Of a stretch of DNA of 64,000 nucleotides, positions 49,410 to 61,069 are shown in pieces. The translations under genes and the position numbers were made by a program. This stretch comes from Rhyzopertha dominica (Eukaryota > Arthropoda > Insecta > Coleoptera > Bostrichidae). The notes under the pieces are model-generated. The model saw nothing but the letters and a program-made list of their open reading frames with translations. It was not told the DNA's origin and ran no database searches. Each line of letters starts with the position of its first letter. The stretch's first letter is position 1. Where the stretch lies: assembly GCA_025024175.1 (NCBI GenBank), contig QCXZ01000001.1:27832942-27896941 (forward strand). The letters are read 5' to 3'.

Positions 49410-50470
49410 TCCGCACTGACATTGGAGCTGTAGATTCCCTAGGTGTTTAGTTTCGGTATTTTGTCCTTGCCCGATGGTTGAATATGTCCTATGATACTGC
49501 GTTGTATCTCACTGCGATCTTTTTCCTCAGTATTTTCTTCAGTCTGTCTGTTACCGCGGAGACATATGGTAGGTAGGCATAATCTTTCGTATTGTAGTTC
49601 CTGTCTTTCCCTTTGTATGTTTCTTTTTGTTCCTTGAACCGCCTTAGGCTTATAACCATTTTTCTGTAGGGCACATCTGACATGTTGAATCTCCTCGGTT
49701 CTGCTTTCTGCTTCATAAATCTCGGCTGCATTTAATATCATGGTAATGAGTGGACCTCTTCTGCGATGGATGGTGATGTGATGCGGCGTTTAGGTATTGG
49801 TCCATATGAGTCTCCTTGCGATATACTTTGTGGCTCAGCTTTCCGTTAGTACTGCGATTTACTAGGACGTCCAGAAACGGAAGACATCCATTCCTTTCAA
49901 TTTCCATATGAACTGGATATTGTTGTGCTGCTGGTTGACGTGGTCCTTCAATTTCTGCAGGGCGTCTATTCCGTGTGACCATATAACGAATGTGTCGTCC
50001 ACATAACGGTACCAGCATTCTTCTTGTCCCTGGACTCTATCGCTTCCATTTGGAACGTCTCCATGCTCCCCTCTTCTATTCATAGATGTCCCAATTCCAC
50101 AGAAAGTATGTGGTTGTCAGGCATAATCTTCCTAAGTCTAAGCATGTGTCCGGACAATCCTTTTGGAATAAGATTATCTTGAATTATCTGTAGTCTCTTC
50201 CTCTTGTACCGGAACACTTGTGAAGAATGCCACTACGTCAACGTGGGATATCCACGAAATGTTTTGAGTCTTCACATAGCTGTTCGTTGCTCCCACGTAC
50301 TGTTGTAACTGATTTTAATTCTTGTCTCTCAAAGGTTGGTTCAGTTTAAACCTTAGTAAAAATGCGTAAGCAATCTTTCAAGATAAAACCTGGTATGTCG
50401 TCATAGCCCGCAGAACCTTTCTTGCATAGTGCTAGAATAGATATTACCAAGCCCTTGGAAATTATCATCA
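49410..50470 (-). pseudogene. Penelope-like element reverse transcriptase remnant
   Basis: The minus strand, in several frames, reads VDVVAFFTSVPVQEEE (50240s), WYRYVDDTFVIWSHGID (YVDD catalytic box, about 50000), LPFLDVLVNRSTNGKLSHKV and YRKETHMDQYLNAASHHHP, then EIQHVRCALQKNGY and DYAYLPYVSAVTDRLKKIL. This order is typical of the RT of Penelope-like retroelements. There are frameshifts throughout and the GIY-YIG nuclease region is missing or cut by the LINE scrap below. Confidence 0.82.
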
Positions 50471-51991
50471 AAAGTATTTACAATAGCATCTCCATAGTAC
50501 TTGTACACGAAACTACAAATTGTAGTGTTTCCTCTTACGTTTTGTTATAGCTCCCAGAATTTTCTGTGACAGGAATCTTCTTTTCAAGTAAGCATAGGGC
50601 GCTTAGTTTTACAGCAATTGAACATCTCACGACAATATTTGGCGCTAGTTAGCAGTGGGTAGTGTGGACTTGAATTAGGTCTAAAATGTAATTTTAATCG
50701 TATCGTAATAATAATAATAAAGGGTTCCACCTAAACAACATCAGAAAGTAAACAGAAACAAAGCCAAATAAAATTGGCTTTTTTCATAAAACTATTTATA
50801 CCATGATAGGTACCCGACAATTTAATATTAGTGGAAATGTCGGAAATAACTCCACCCAGAAAGACGTTATTTGTGTTATAAAAGTCATTGTACTGTTTCA
50901 ACTGAAAAAAACTGCAAAATTGCTTAAAGAAGCAGCAATTGCATTGATATTGAAGTTANTTAGGGCATAAAAAAGCAGTTTGAAGTTTGAAGTTTTGAGT
51001 GTAATTGAAATAATCAACGAAGCCTAGGATATNCGAATTATCAGAAAAGGGCTAACCATATAACAAAACATTAATTATTCGTGGGAATAACGCGCGACAT
51101 TGCTATTTGAAACGCCTATCTCCATCCACAGTTTTATGTGTGACCAGTACAATGGACCGAAATTTCAGCGTGGCCAACATTTATCATTTCATGAGCCCGC
51201 CAGTGATTTTACGCCTGTCATCGCTGCTGGCGCTTAGGATAGACATGTTCCGAGCGCACGTCACTCGGTATATGGCTTAGGAGTGGTATTATGTTCTGGC
51301 CTGAATCGATCGTGAAAATTATCTTTGAACTGCCAACAAAAGCGCCTTTTATGTGCATTCTTTGTGTTGTTCTTGGAAACCTGGCGTTCCGTGCAGACGA
51401 GGCCCGTTCGAATGCTACCTGGATTCATAGAAAAGGGTGGTAGCATGGACAAACAAAAGGATCGCGAACGGTTGCTCATGGAAAGATGTATTTCCTCCTC
51501 ACGTACGCTCATCCATTATTAAAACGGTTTCTTTATGTGCTGCAGTTTGCCACGGAAAAGTTTAACAAAAGAGTAATTCGCGGCGTCTACAATTTCTTCT
51601 TTGAATTTGACGAAGTAAAATAGGCCTCGAGTCCAACAGGAATATTAAGTTTTTAGTATGTGAACTTGCAATGACATCAAATATGTAATAATTCGAAAGA
51701 ACTAGCAATGGTGGTAGCATACAATATAATTCATCTTGTACAATACACCTCTGTTGAGATACTCACGCCTTCCCGCTATCGGAAAAAGGCAAAGTTGTTC
51801 TTATTAAAACTCATTTATGTATAAAAAATATTCTAAAAAAATTACTTCAGTTACATTTGCAAATATTTTCTGGAGATTGACGAGGGTAAATTTATTTTCA
51901 AACAAAATACCTTTTTAGCTAACCCCAATTATTTCCAACCCGAACAACAATGTTTCGTAATGTGTTAAATTCATAAGCACTTAATCTGCAA
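50471..51991. other. No gene recognised; composition island at 51110-51530
   Basis: The island carries overlapping short frames on both strands. The plus-strand frame at 51325-51522 starts with a hydrophobic stretch (KRLLCAFFVLFLETW) that could mimic a signal peptide, but no homology or splice evidence supports it. Confidence 0.35.
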
Positions 51992-53581
51992 TTATATGTT
52001 TACTCGGCAAACAGGTAGCGTAGTGATTTTTGGCAACACGACAGCATCAGTGTGTAGAATCGGTTGCGAAGTATTGTAAGGCTTGATCGTTAAAGAAATC
52101 AAACCTGTGAAAGAAGAATTCACAGAACCCCCAATACCAGTAATAGGGCAATGACACCTCTGCACAGGAAAATGCAGACGTCGACTAAATGAACGGGTCA
52201 GGAGCGAGATCTGAGAACCAGAATCAATCAAAGCTCTGGCTTTGTGATATTGACCATTGCTATCCAAAATCAGTACGCAGGCAGTACCTAAAAGAGTTGT
52301 GGTAGACTTGGTCGATATGGAATGACATATTGGAGCTATAGAATGACTATTAGCACTAGACGTAGAAGGTTCTACAGAATCGGGAGCTGGCTTTGGCTTA
52401 TTTTGTTCCGTGTGTAGTAATGTATGATGTCGATGACCGCACAAAAAACACGATGCTTTCGAGGGACAAGCTGAAGAAGGGTGACCTCCTTTTAAACAAT
52501 TACAGCAAAGTTTGGCAGATTTAGAGAAATTGAGCCGATCTAAAGCAGATAAGGAACGAAAATCAGAACATTTATAGATGGTATGTTCATTTTTTTTGCA
52601 ATATGGACACAACTTTGCTGAGGCAGTAAGAATAGCCTTTTTTGGAACAAAGTTCGGAGAGCATGATGATTTAGCATGAATAGATTTATTAAGATTAACG
52701 TTCTTACTAACGCAAGGCGAACTAGCTTGTGTCAGGGAAGCTGCTCGCACTTGTTTGTCAATGAACTCCATTAAAGTATTGAACGTTGGCAAAGTAGGAC
52801 CATCATTTTCAGTTTCAAAGTTTTTCCGAGTATTTGAATCCAAACATCTCAAAGCGATATGTAATAAAACAAAATCGTCTAAATTATTCACTGATACTGC
52901 TTTAATAGCATTAAAATTCTCCGAAAACGTTTCATGAAACTTGCTGAGTTGTTCAAACCCATCAATTTGCAAAGGCTTAAAACTGAGCATCTGATCTAAG
53001 TAACACGCAAGTTGCAATCTTTTGTTTTCATACTTCTTAACAAGAGCTTCAAAAACAACAGTATAATTAGCTTCATTTAACGGAAGGCTACGAACTATAG
53101 TAGCAGCAGGACCTGAAACTACTGAGTGCAAATAATGAAACTTATCTACATTATTTAAACTACGGTTTTCATGAATTAAACTTTTATAAGTGCTATAGAA
53201 TGTAGGCCAGGATTTAATATTACCGTCAAAAGGCACTAGTGAAATTTTAGGCAATTTAGGATTAGGGCACTTAGAAGTGGTAGATTCCAAGTTCTCGTTC
53301 TTCAAAATTTTTTCCGCATTTGATTGAATTTCAAAGTAAATGTCATCTGCGGAAGCACCAGATATATCAACATTTAACTTAACCTGGAGAGCCATAATCT
53401 TTGCTTGAATATCCTCAAATTCCTTATAATTATCGTCGATTTTTGCAAATCGTACCTTGAACGATAAAACTTTAGACGGATCAGTAAGTGCTGATTTGGA
53501 CACGTCAAGTAAATTTTGCAGCCGCAAATAAAGTCGTTCTCTGCGGTTTATTAAAATTTTCAGATCGGCCTCGGAAGCCAT
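51992..53581 (-). CDS. BEL/Pao retrotransposon Gag-protease, 3'-truncated element
   Basis: An intact 529-codon frame starting at ATG 53581. Order: helical N-terminus, Pao-type capsid region with LPKISLVPFDGNIKSWPTFY (about 110-129) and FHYLHSVVSGPAATIVRSLP, zinc knuckles at about 325-338, 359-372 and a His-ended third at 378-390, and an aspartic protease with ARALIDSGSQISLLTR (DSG 453-455). A full BEL polyprotein continues into RT, RNase H and integrase; here it stops soon after the protease and none of those domains is found below 51992. The frame is otherwise undamaged, so the truncation is probably recent. Confidence 0.87.
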   Translation of the reverse strand: MASEADLKILINRRERLYLRLQNLLDVSKSALTDPSKVLSFKVRFAKIDDNYKEFEDIQAKIMALQVKLNVDISGASADDIYFEIQSNAEKILKNENLESTTSKCPNPKLPKISLVPFDGNIKSWPTFYSTYKSLIHENRSLNNVDKFHYLHSVVSGPAATIVRSLPLNEANYTVVFEALVKKYENKRLQLACYLDQMLSFKPLQIDGFEQLSKFHETFSENFNAIKAVSVNNLDDFVLLHIALRCLDSNTRKNFETENDGPTLPTFNTLMEFIDKQVRAASLTQASSPCVSKNVNLNKSIHAKSSCSPNFVPKKAILTASAKLCPYCKKNEHTIYKCSDFRSLSALDRLNFSKSAKLCCNCLKGGHPSSACPSKASCFLCGHRHHTLLHTEQNKPKPAPDSVEPSTSSANSHSIAPICHSISTKSTTTLLGTACVLILDSNGQYHKARALIDSGSQISLLTRSFSRRLHFPVQRCHCPITGIGGSVNSSFTGLISLTIKPYNTSQPILHTDAVVLPKITTLPVCRVNI

Positions 53582-53619
53582 TGCAATATTTAATGAACTG
53601 ATGATAATCAGAACAAAAT

Positions 53620-54209
53620 TGTTATTAACAATGCTCCGATATATATCTCTGTTGAAAGTGTGTATTCAAAGCAACATTTCTAAATGCAGCACAATAAACA
53701 AGTAAGAAAACGCATTCCACACTATCGCACAAGGAACGACAGTGTTGGAGACGAAAATAAATGAAACTACTGTAGATAAGCAGGTGTGTTTCTCAGTAAA
53801 ATGTAGCAAATACGTATAGATATTCAAGAATTACTTGCATGTAATTACGCGAGGGCGTACAATTAGCAAGCAGTAAATAAATTATCATAAGTGTATAGAT
53901 AAGTTTTGAACAGAGGCTTTATAGCCCTTATGTTTAGATGAACAGTAGGCACTGTAAATGCGGACCGAAGGACCAGTTTTATGTCGCGTAGGAGAGCGAA
54001 TAGTAAGAGCAGGACTTACGTAAGTAGGTTGTAGAACAGTGGGACTGCAGGCCAAGGGGTGCAGTACTTTGACTTGGTCTTGCTAGCGAAAATGGCACGA
54101 GCGCGCACACCGCGAAAGATACGGTGCAACTCGCGGTCTTCAGGAGAGACAAGGACAAAAATGGTAAACGGAAAAAGGAGCAACAAAAAACTGGATCCAA
54201 TATCCAACA
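53620..54209 (-). repeat. Probable 5' LTR of the BEL/Pao element
   Basis: On the minus strand it begins TGTTGGATATTGGATCC at 54209 and ends AATAACA at 53620, a TG...CA span of 590 bp placed 38 bp before the Gag start. The start coincides exactly with the point where homology to the 32.4-kb hAT-like family stops. ATTTTGTTCTGATTATC after the end is a possible but unverified primer-binding site. No 3' LTR is present. Confidence 0.65.
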
Positions 54210-54915
54210 CATAATAATACAACTGCAATCAAAATAGTTGTTAACCGCTGTGCAAGCGAGCGAGACTTTTATGTTTGTCAGTCATCAATGGCACACCAAT
54301 AATTATGCATTCGTAAATATTAAATTGTAAATTGTAATGATAATTACCTATTTTATAAAAAAAGTAACATATTATGTCTCTGAATGTATGTTTATCAAAT
54401 TTAATATTGTTTTTGTAAATTATGTAATTGTACTACCTACTTTAACTTCCCCTGGTACCTATTACTGAAATGCTTAAGGCCATTTCAAAAGTACCAGCAA
54501 TATTTACATATTGATATAATAATTACATATCTGGTATATTACTGCTTTATTCCAACATTTTAGTTTGCAACAAAATGTTAAACAAAAATGCCAAACAGCA
54601 AAACTGGGACTGAGAGACTGCGATGCCATTGTACGTTAGAGTTGCGAAGACATAGGTAATTCAGCCGGCCGCACATCGTGGTTCACGTGTCCGTTCACTA
54701 GAAGATGCATATTCGGTTGTTGTTCCTTCCCAAAGGTCGCTCGCGGTTGCTCAATCGTTCAATCCGACTGCGTATCTGTTTCAGTCGAGTATCAAACAAG
54801 TCTCTTGCAGCGTTCAAAATGAACTGGTTTATTTTATTCTGACGAACTAGATCATTCAATGTAGCGCAACTGAATAGTACACATCGTTCGTTCGTTCACG
54901 AACTGCACACCTCTA
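54210..54915 (-). mobile_element. Second copy of the hAT-like family, interrupted
   Basis: Inverted relative to 32382-33424. It ends with TAGAGGTGTGCAGTTCGTG (read inward from 54915) and matches the first two thirds of the other copy, including the GAACGAACG cluster, the AAGTACCAGCAATAT/ATATTGCTGGTACTT segment and ATAATAATACAACT. It stops at 54209/54210, where the BEL LTR starts. The remaining third is not found on the other side of the BEL element. Confidence 0.78.
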
Positions 54916-55865
54916 CTCTCTTAATCGCAATTGCAGCGATCCATACGTCATCTCTGTGCCTGACTCCCAAGCCAAGCACAAGGCGTGTAACTTGCATTTT
55001 CGTTTAAAAAATGCTAATAATATCTTTAAAAAGTGCAAAAAGAACTCACAAGTTCACAAAAACACAAAGCGTGGCACTTTTCATCATAAGGCTGTTTGCT
55101 ATAATAACATTAAAAAACATATGGTTGCCCTCAACGCCCATATTGGATTTGGTTTTGTGAGGTCGTTGGAATGCCTAATTGCCAGGAGATTGCCAGAAAT
55201 GGAACTGGGTCTAACATATTGCTGCAATTTTGGGTATTAAAGTAATTTTTGATATGTATTTCTGGTTGGCAACATTAAGTGTCCTCTATTTTTTTTTGTT
55301 ATTGGTTATATTACAGTCGCAGCTCTTTTTTCTGTTATCTACAACTAAGGTTTGCGGTATGTGACCTGTGATTAATTTTAGATGTAATTTTTTTCTTATT
55401 TAATGCATAGACGATATAAATACGTGAAAAATGGTTTTTAAAAAATAAAAAGTAAAAGAAGAATCAAAGTGATAGCATGTAAAAAGCATGTATACACACA
55501 CCACACCTCACATGTTTACAATAAAACAAACAAAACATTGAGGTAAAGGACTCACACTGCTGATAACTGCGAGTAAAAAATATTTTGGGTTGGTGTTTGA
55601 AATCATGAAATAAACTGAGCAATTTGTTGACATGTGCAAAATACTTTCTGTAATTTCTGTATTGCCGTAATTTACAGAGCAATTTATTGTGCAACTTATT
55701 GCTGAATAAGTTGCCAAGTGTAAAGCCCGCTTGATTGTTTGATTAATGCGTTTGACAGTTAGTTAACTGACCTATGTAGACCACATCTACAAAATATCAA
55801 CTTTGTATCTCAGTGTTGCTGTCCTGTGATTAATTCTTGAACTGTGCATCGTGATTTTTCATAAA
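54916..55865. other. No gene seen
   Basis: AT-rich DNA between the hAT-like copy and a mariner remnant. A plus-strand frame at 54956-55240 has no recognisable domain. Confidence 0.45.
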
Positions 55866-56330
55866 AATGAATCCTGCAGAACAAAGAGTTGTAATAAGAT
55901 ACCTCTAGAAAAAGGACATGATGCCAACTCAAATTCATAATCACATTGTGCCAACTATTGCGGAGTCTACAGTTTCTTATAACACAGTCAAACGCTGGTG
56001 TCGATATTGTAAATGCGAAAAAACATCTTGTGGTCCTTCCATAATGGTAATAACAAATAAAGAACATTAAAAAAGTAAACGACATTGTACTGCAAGATCA
56101 ACGCGTATGCATCAAGGACATTGTGGAAGATACTGGCTTATCATATCATGTGGTACATCACATACTTACTAAAAGTTATATATGAAAAAAATGGGTGGTC
56201 TGAATGTTGATCATTAATAAAAAAATCGGGTGTTGACTTGTGAGCGTCTTTTGGGAAGGTATACCACGGACGAGTCATGGGTATACCCGAAACCAAAGCC
56301 CAAAGTAAAGAGTGGAAATATCGCGGTCTG
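55866..56330 (+). pseudogene. Mariner-type transposase N-terminal remnant
   Basis: The plus-strand translation gives MNPAEQRVVIRYL, PTQIHNHIVPTIAESTVSYN and TVKRWCRYCKCEKTSCGPS, the paired helix-turn-helix of mariner/SETMAR-type transposases. In another frame follow KVNDIVLQDQRVCIKDIVED and TGLSYHVVHHILT. Stops and frameshifts are present, and the catalytic core is not recognisable beyond a possible DESW trace. Confidence 0.75.
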
Positions 56331-57180
56331 CTGAAAAGGTTTTGCTGTCTGTGTCTGTGTTCAATAAATACAAATCTTAAGGTCCATCTTTAAAGTATAC
56401 ATTTTGTACACGTTATAGCATTTTCAGCGGTCATTAATACTAACTGTTTATAAATCATTGTGGCAAGACTGAATTGTTGCNGTGAAATTAAACGGACGTA
56501 CAGTAGGTTGCAGATAAAATCGAACCACCGAATTTTCGGAGTTTTTTAGCTATGTAACACAGACTTTTATTTGCAAAGTGTAGAGGCTATTTAAGGGGAT
56601 GTCCTTGGGATTGTATTTCTAATTGAGGCCATAAATGCGGACACGGGTATATAGTTTGCGATAGTTTTTCCGCTCGTAAATTATGGAGGATAGATTTACC
56701 AAATGTTAAGAGGGCTAGTTTTTAAACGTCAATATTCTAACTGAACGGTTACTTTGAACGAAGGCAGATTTACACCATAAAAACATTGTCGTTCGATTTT
56801 ATCTGCAACCGACTGTACTATATACTTATTTCCGCCCTGTAAGTGCCTGTTCAATCTAACTACTGTTGGCGATTTATTTTCGAGTGATTTACAGTTGTCT
56901 ATTGATAGTTGTACGGTTCTTCATAGTTTAGGTTGGAATCTGAATGCTACTCTATTGAAGCACAACAAAATTACTTCTGTGTTGAAACATTATGCTTTTG
57001 TAGCGCGTTCAACTTTGAAATCTGTTATCATTTTTTTGTATTCTGTCAATGCCTTTTGGATTGCAATTCGGATCAGTGACTTAGCTTGCAAAAGTGTAAT
57101 TAAGGATTAGATAATGCGATCACAAACTGCTGCAATGCAACATGTTTTCTCTTGAAATTACAGCAGAAGACAACTAGCTA

Positions 57181-57794
57181 CAGGGTTGCCAGAGGTCGCC
57201 ATTCACCTACAAAAAGTCGACACCTCCAGACCAGGACCTACAGAGGTATTAGGAACTTCTAGATTGTCACTCAAAGCCTTAGGAATTTAAACACCAATAA
57301 ACGCAAATAGAGGTTTAAAAATGAAGAAAAGAAAAACAAACAAAAGAAATCGGTGAAGGCATTGGTGTTTTGAATGTTTAAATTAAAAAATGTAACAGCA
57401 TAGCTTTATAAATGTTAATTCTCCCGAAACTGGTGCAATTAAGATTGCAAATTTCAGAAAAATCTAAGAAGTAATGTTTTAGTTTTTTTATATGCAACAA
57501 GTTTTATTTTATTTATTAATTTATTTTTCAGAAGGTGTCTGAAGACTATACACTATAGAGGATCAGGATAGGCAACAAATACAACAAACGTTATTACCAG
57601 TCTCACGTATTGGTGTCAAAGTTACTTTTACACTAGACTACTAAACATTATGCTGCTGTACTGATGTAGGATTGCAATGTTATTCAGGAATTTAATAGGT
57701 TAATCGTACTGGGCGATTGGTCACCTGTCGCCAATGAGGAATTTGATTTTTAAGTCACCCAATTTGCGACAAGTCGCCCAATCTGGCAACCCTA
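57181..57794. mobile_element. hAT-like MITE, 614 bp
   Basis: Ends CAGGGTTGCCAGAGGTCGCC and, read inward from the right, TAGGGTTGCCAGATTGGGCG, both fitting the hAT pattern YARNG. The flanking octamers ACTAGCTA (57173-57180) and ACTAGGTA (57795-57802) agree at 7 of 8 positions. No coding capacity. Confidence 0.82.
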
Positions 57795-58339
57795 ACTAGG
57801 TACGAGTAACGCAGGAATAATTAATTAATTACCAGATATCGGTACGGTTACCAACTTTATGCGACGTAAAGTACGATCGTTGTCTTATGCCGGTAAATCG
57901 GCCATCAAAGATTTTTAATAGAACATAACTTATGCATCTAAATGAATCTAACAAATCTTAACAGCTTTTTGGGTGTTATTAGATATTTAAGCAGTACACA
58001 CTTGGTAACAGTGAACACAAATTACCTCGCACGAAATGATGCAGTGAGTTATATGAAATAAATTATAATTTTACTAGGGTTATCCAGCATCTTCGAGACT
58101 ACGGATCTTTTAAATATTCAGTGTACTACCATGGAAGACAAGGTGCTGATGATTGGGTGGCAAACGTTGAGGGTATTATTATGGAGAATGTTGAAGCTAA
58201 ACCCTAGTCCAGTATTCGACGATTCGGTTAAATATTTTATCATTATGTATTATCATGGGAAATGAAGCCGAATTTGCGAGAGGAGTTTTTTAACATGCAT
58301 AATACATAAAATCATGACGTTGAAAAAGTCCATGCTGTT

Positions 58340-58700
58340 TCAGCAGCAATTTTTGCTATAAACGTTTGGGTTAGAATAATAAATGGGCGTCTTATAGCAC
58401 AATGACAACGAATAAATCTAAATTTTTTGAGTAATGTTCTTCTTGAACCACTTAAAGATTTACCGCTGGATATTCCGGAAAACGTGTGGTACCTGCAACG
58501 ATAATCGCGCCATGCCGTGATGCAAGAATTGCAGGCGATTGGCCGGAAGAAAATTTCACACACGATGGACTGGACGAAACGGATCTCTGCTTGCCTTCCC
58601 AGAACACCCGACCTCAACCCGTGTAACTTTTTTCTTGTACGAAAAGTTTGGTTTATTAGAATCCAAGAAGACACAACATAATCGCGATGGTTTTGAAAAC
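58340..58700 (+). pseudogene. Transposase remnant, same superfamily as 6.5-7.6 kb
   Basis: The plus strand, in broken frames, reads NVWVRIINGRLIAQ, LNFLSNVLLEPLKDLPLD, IPENVWYLQ and RTPDLNPCNFFLV, which correspond in order to the NVWAGI, bLPLDV, MWFQHDGAPP and SPDLNPLDFFLWG motifs of insect mariner/IS630 transposases. The second catalytic residue region is destroyed. Confidence 0.72.
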
Positions 58701-60481
58701 TTATTATATCCATCATAATAAAATTTCGTCATTTCTTTAAAATACCTTAACGTGAATTGTGTTTGAATTTTTTTGATTTCTTCCTCTGTTAGTTTAGGTT
58801 GGGTTGGTGAATTACACGAAATTTATAACACAAAATTTTTACGTTTTTTGATGTGTTTACCGTTTCATATTGTAAGATGTTTGAATGCAGAACCGCGTCG
58901 AATCATTTAACAAAAACAAATTATTAGTGCACTGTGATTTTGTTAAAATAGTTATTAAATTATGTCAAATAAAATACATTATGTTATAGTCACAGAAGTT
59001 AATTTTCATTTTAAATGTATTACACCGGCATTATACGGCGGAGACACATACCAGGAAATTCAAAATATGGTTACTACTTTGACCTCAACTATACATAATT
59101 ACATTGACAGAAAACAAAGTATGAAACGGTTGTGAAACTGCACCACTGTTTGAATTACGCTAGCTGCATCAACTACATCAAAGCTTTGTAAAATTATTAA
59201 AATGAAAGTAATTGCGAGCCAGCATACGGTAATCAAGTTAAATCCATGGGAAATGAAGGGCGTAGTTATTAACCCGTATCGATTATATTTATCGGGTGCG
59301 ATATTGCAGGAAATAAAAACTGATTTTATTACCTACAGCTACACGGTTATGTGATAGAATGAATAGCTACTTAAGCGAAAAAAAAATTTTCTGTGGTAAT
59401 GAGATAAATGTATTTATAGTGATTGTCATCTATAATTTCTATTTTGTTTTGACTAATATTTGCCTCCAAAATAAAAGATACTAATTAATTATATTAAGTT
59501 TGATATTTTTTGTTTTATAAATCCCGATCATAACGACACAATACTTTTAAAAATTATTTTATTTATTTCTGGGGCTTTATACAGTATAAACGTAATGAAT
59601 AAAGAAAATTTCTATCTTTTTAGCTTAATTTTACCAACTCCACTTTTACAGTTCCTTAGAACTTCGCAAAAAGTTCATTTTAAATAGACCAATATAAGTC
59701 TATCAAATTAGTTTGGTTATAAATGCACTCCTTTATTCAATTAAATTATCAGAGCTGGGCCATTACGGTTATTTGGTATCGGGTATCGGTCGATGCTAGC
59801 ATAATCCGATACAATGTCATCAAAAGTATATGAAATCCGATACTACTTACAATGCGCACAATTTCTGACGTCTAGTTATTTGAGCACATCCACGTCTATT
59901 GCATTCAGTGAAAGACATGCCTCTAAACCACAGATTTATTGTCGTTTCGTGAAGTTTCATGTTTCATATACAATCTAACCTCAATCTCCGCATATTCCTC
60001 GGGATAGTATTGCAGTATTTTCTTAGTTTATTACAAATGCGTAGAAGGGTTAAATATGTTTATTAATTAATTATTTAGAATCAGGATTCCGAGATTAATT
60101 CCGAATTCTAACATTCGTCGAAAAAAAGTTACTAGACCATGACCACGTTTTAAGACTGTAGCACTATAATTATGTCAATGGTCTTCCAGAACCTTGAAAA
60201 CCGTGTCACAGTTTAAAATTCTTGAACAATCCATAAAAATTTCCCTTATATTTTATATTTGAACTGAAGGCAAAAACTTAATGTAAAGACATACTTGNAT
60301 GATTTTTTTTCTATTTCAGGCTTATTTTTTCTTCTTTTTTTAAATTATAATATCTTCTATTTAAGATGACCGGAGATTTAGGAGAGCCATTTCTGTGGCA
60401 ACCTTTGAAAACGTCAATGCAGTCTATTGGAATTGGACTCAAGTATTATATAACGAGAAGCTGCGTATTTTATATGAACGA
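58701..60481. other. No gene seen; possible lone hAT end at 59753
   Basis: AT-rich. CAGAGCTGGGCCATTACGG near 59751, followed by GGTATCGGGTATCGG and CCGATAC repeats, looks like one hAT-type terminus with subterminal motifs, but no opposite end was found. Confidence 0.4.
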
Positions 60482-61029
60482 TTAAAATGCATGTCTATGC
60501 TGTGCTGTCTGCACTGCAACCAACTGCAGATAGATCTATTTCGCTATCATTATAGCTCATCAGTGCAGTTTGGGTCTAATGCAGACAGCAAGGCATAGAA
60601 CTGGTTTTGCCTATATACCAAAGGCTTGGTATGACGTAAGTAAGAATTTAGATGGCAATGCCATCTGTCAGCATTAGACTGACATGATGACAAAGTCACC
60701 TAGCTGCCTTAAAGGGTGCTACTTCCTACCAAGCCTTTGGTATATAGGCAAAACCAGTTCTATGCCGTGCTGTATGCACTAGACCTAAACTGCACTGATG
60801 AGCTATAATGATAGCGAAATAGATCTATCTGCAGTTGTTTGCAGTGCAGATAGCACAGCATAGGCATACACTTTAATGTATGTCGGTTCTTGCCGTGCTG
60901 TGGGGGCCTGCCGTCAAATTGAAGTATGCAGTTGCATGCCAATTTGTTTTAGAAAGTAGTACTCGTAAAGGTAGCTAGGTGGCTCTGTCATTATGTCAGT
61001 GACAGATGGCATTGCCATCTAAATTCTTA
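60482..61029. mobile_element. Foldback repeat with 13-bp flanking duplication
   Basis: TTTATATGAACGA occurs directly at 60469-60481 and 61030-61042, flanking the block. Inside, 60482-60635 is repeated inverted at 60727-60890 (CTATGCTGTGCTGTCTGCA ... AGAACTGGTTTTGCCTATA), and 60645-60712 is repeated inverted at 60965-61028 (GATGGCAATGCCATCTGTCA). The two inverted pairs interlock rather than nest. It is noncoding and related fragments occur at 4.8, 16.6 and 62.8 kb. Class unknown. Confidence 0.75.
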
Positions 61030-61069
61030 TTTATATGAACGAGTTCATGAGACTGTTCAAGTCATTTTG

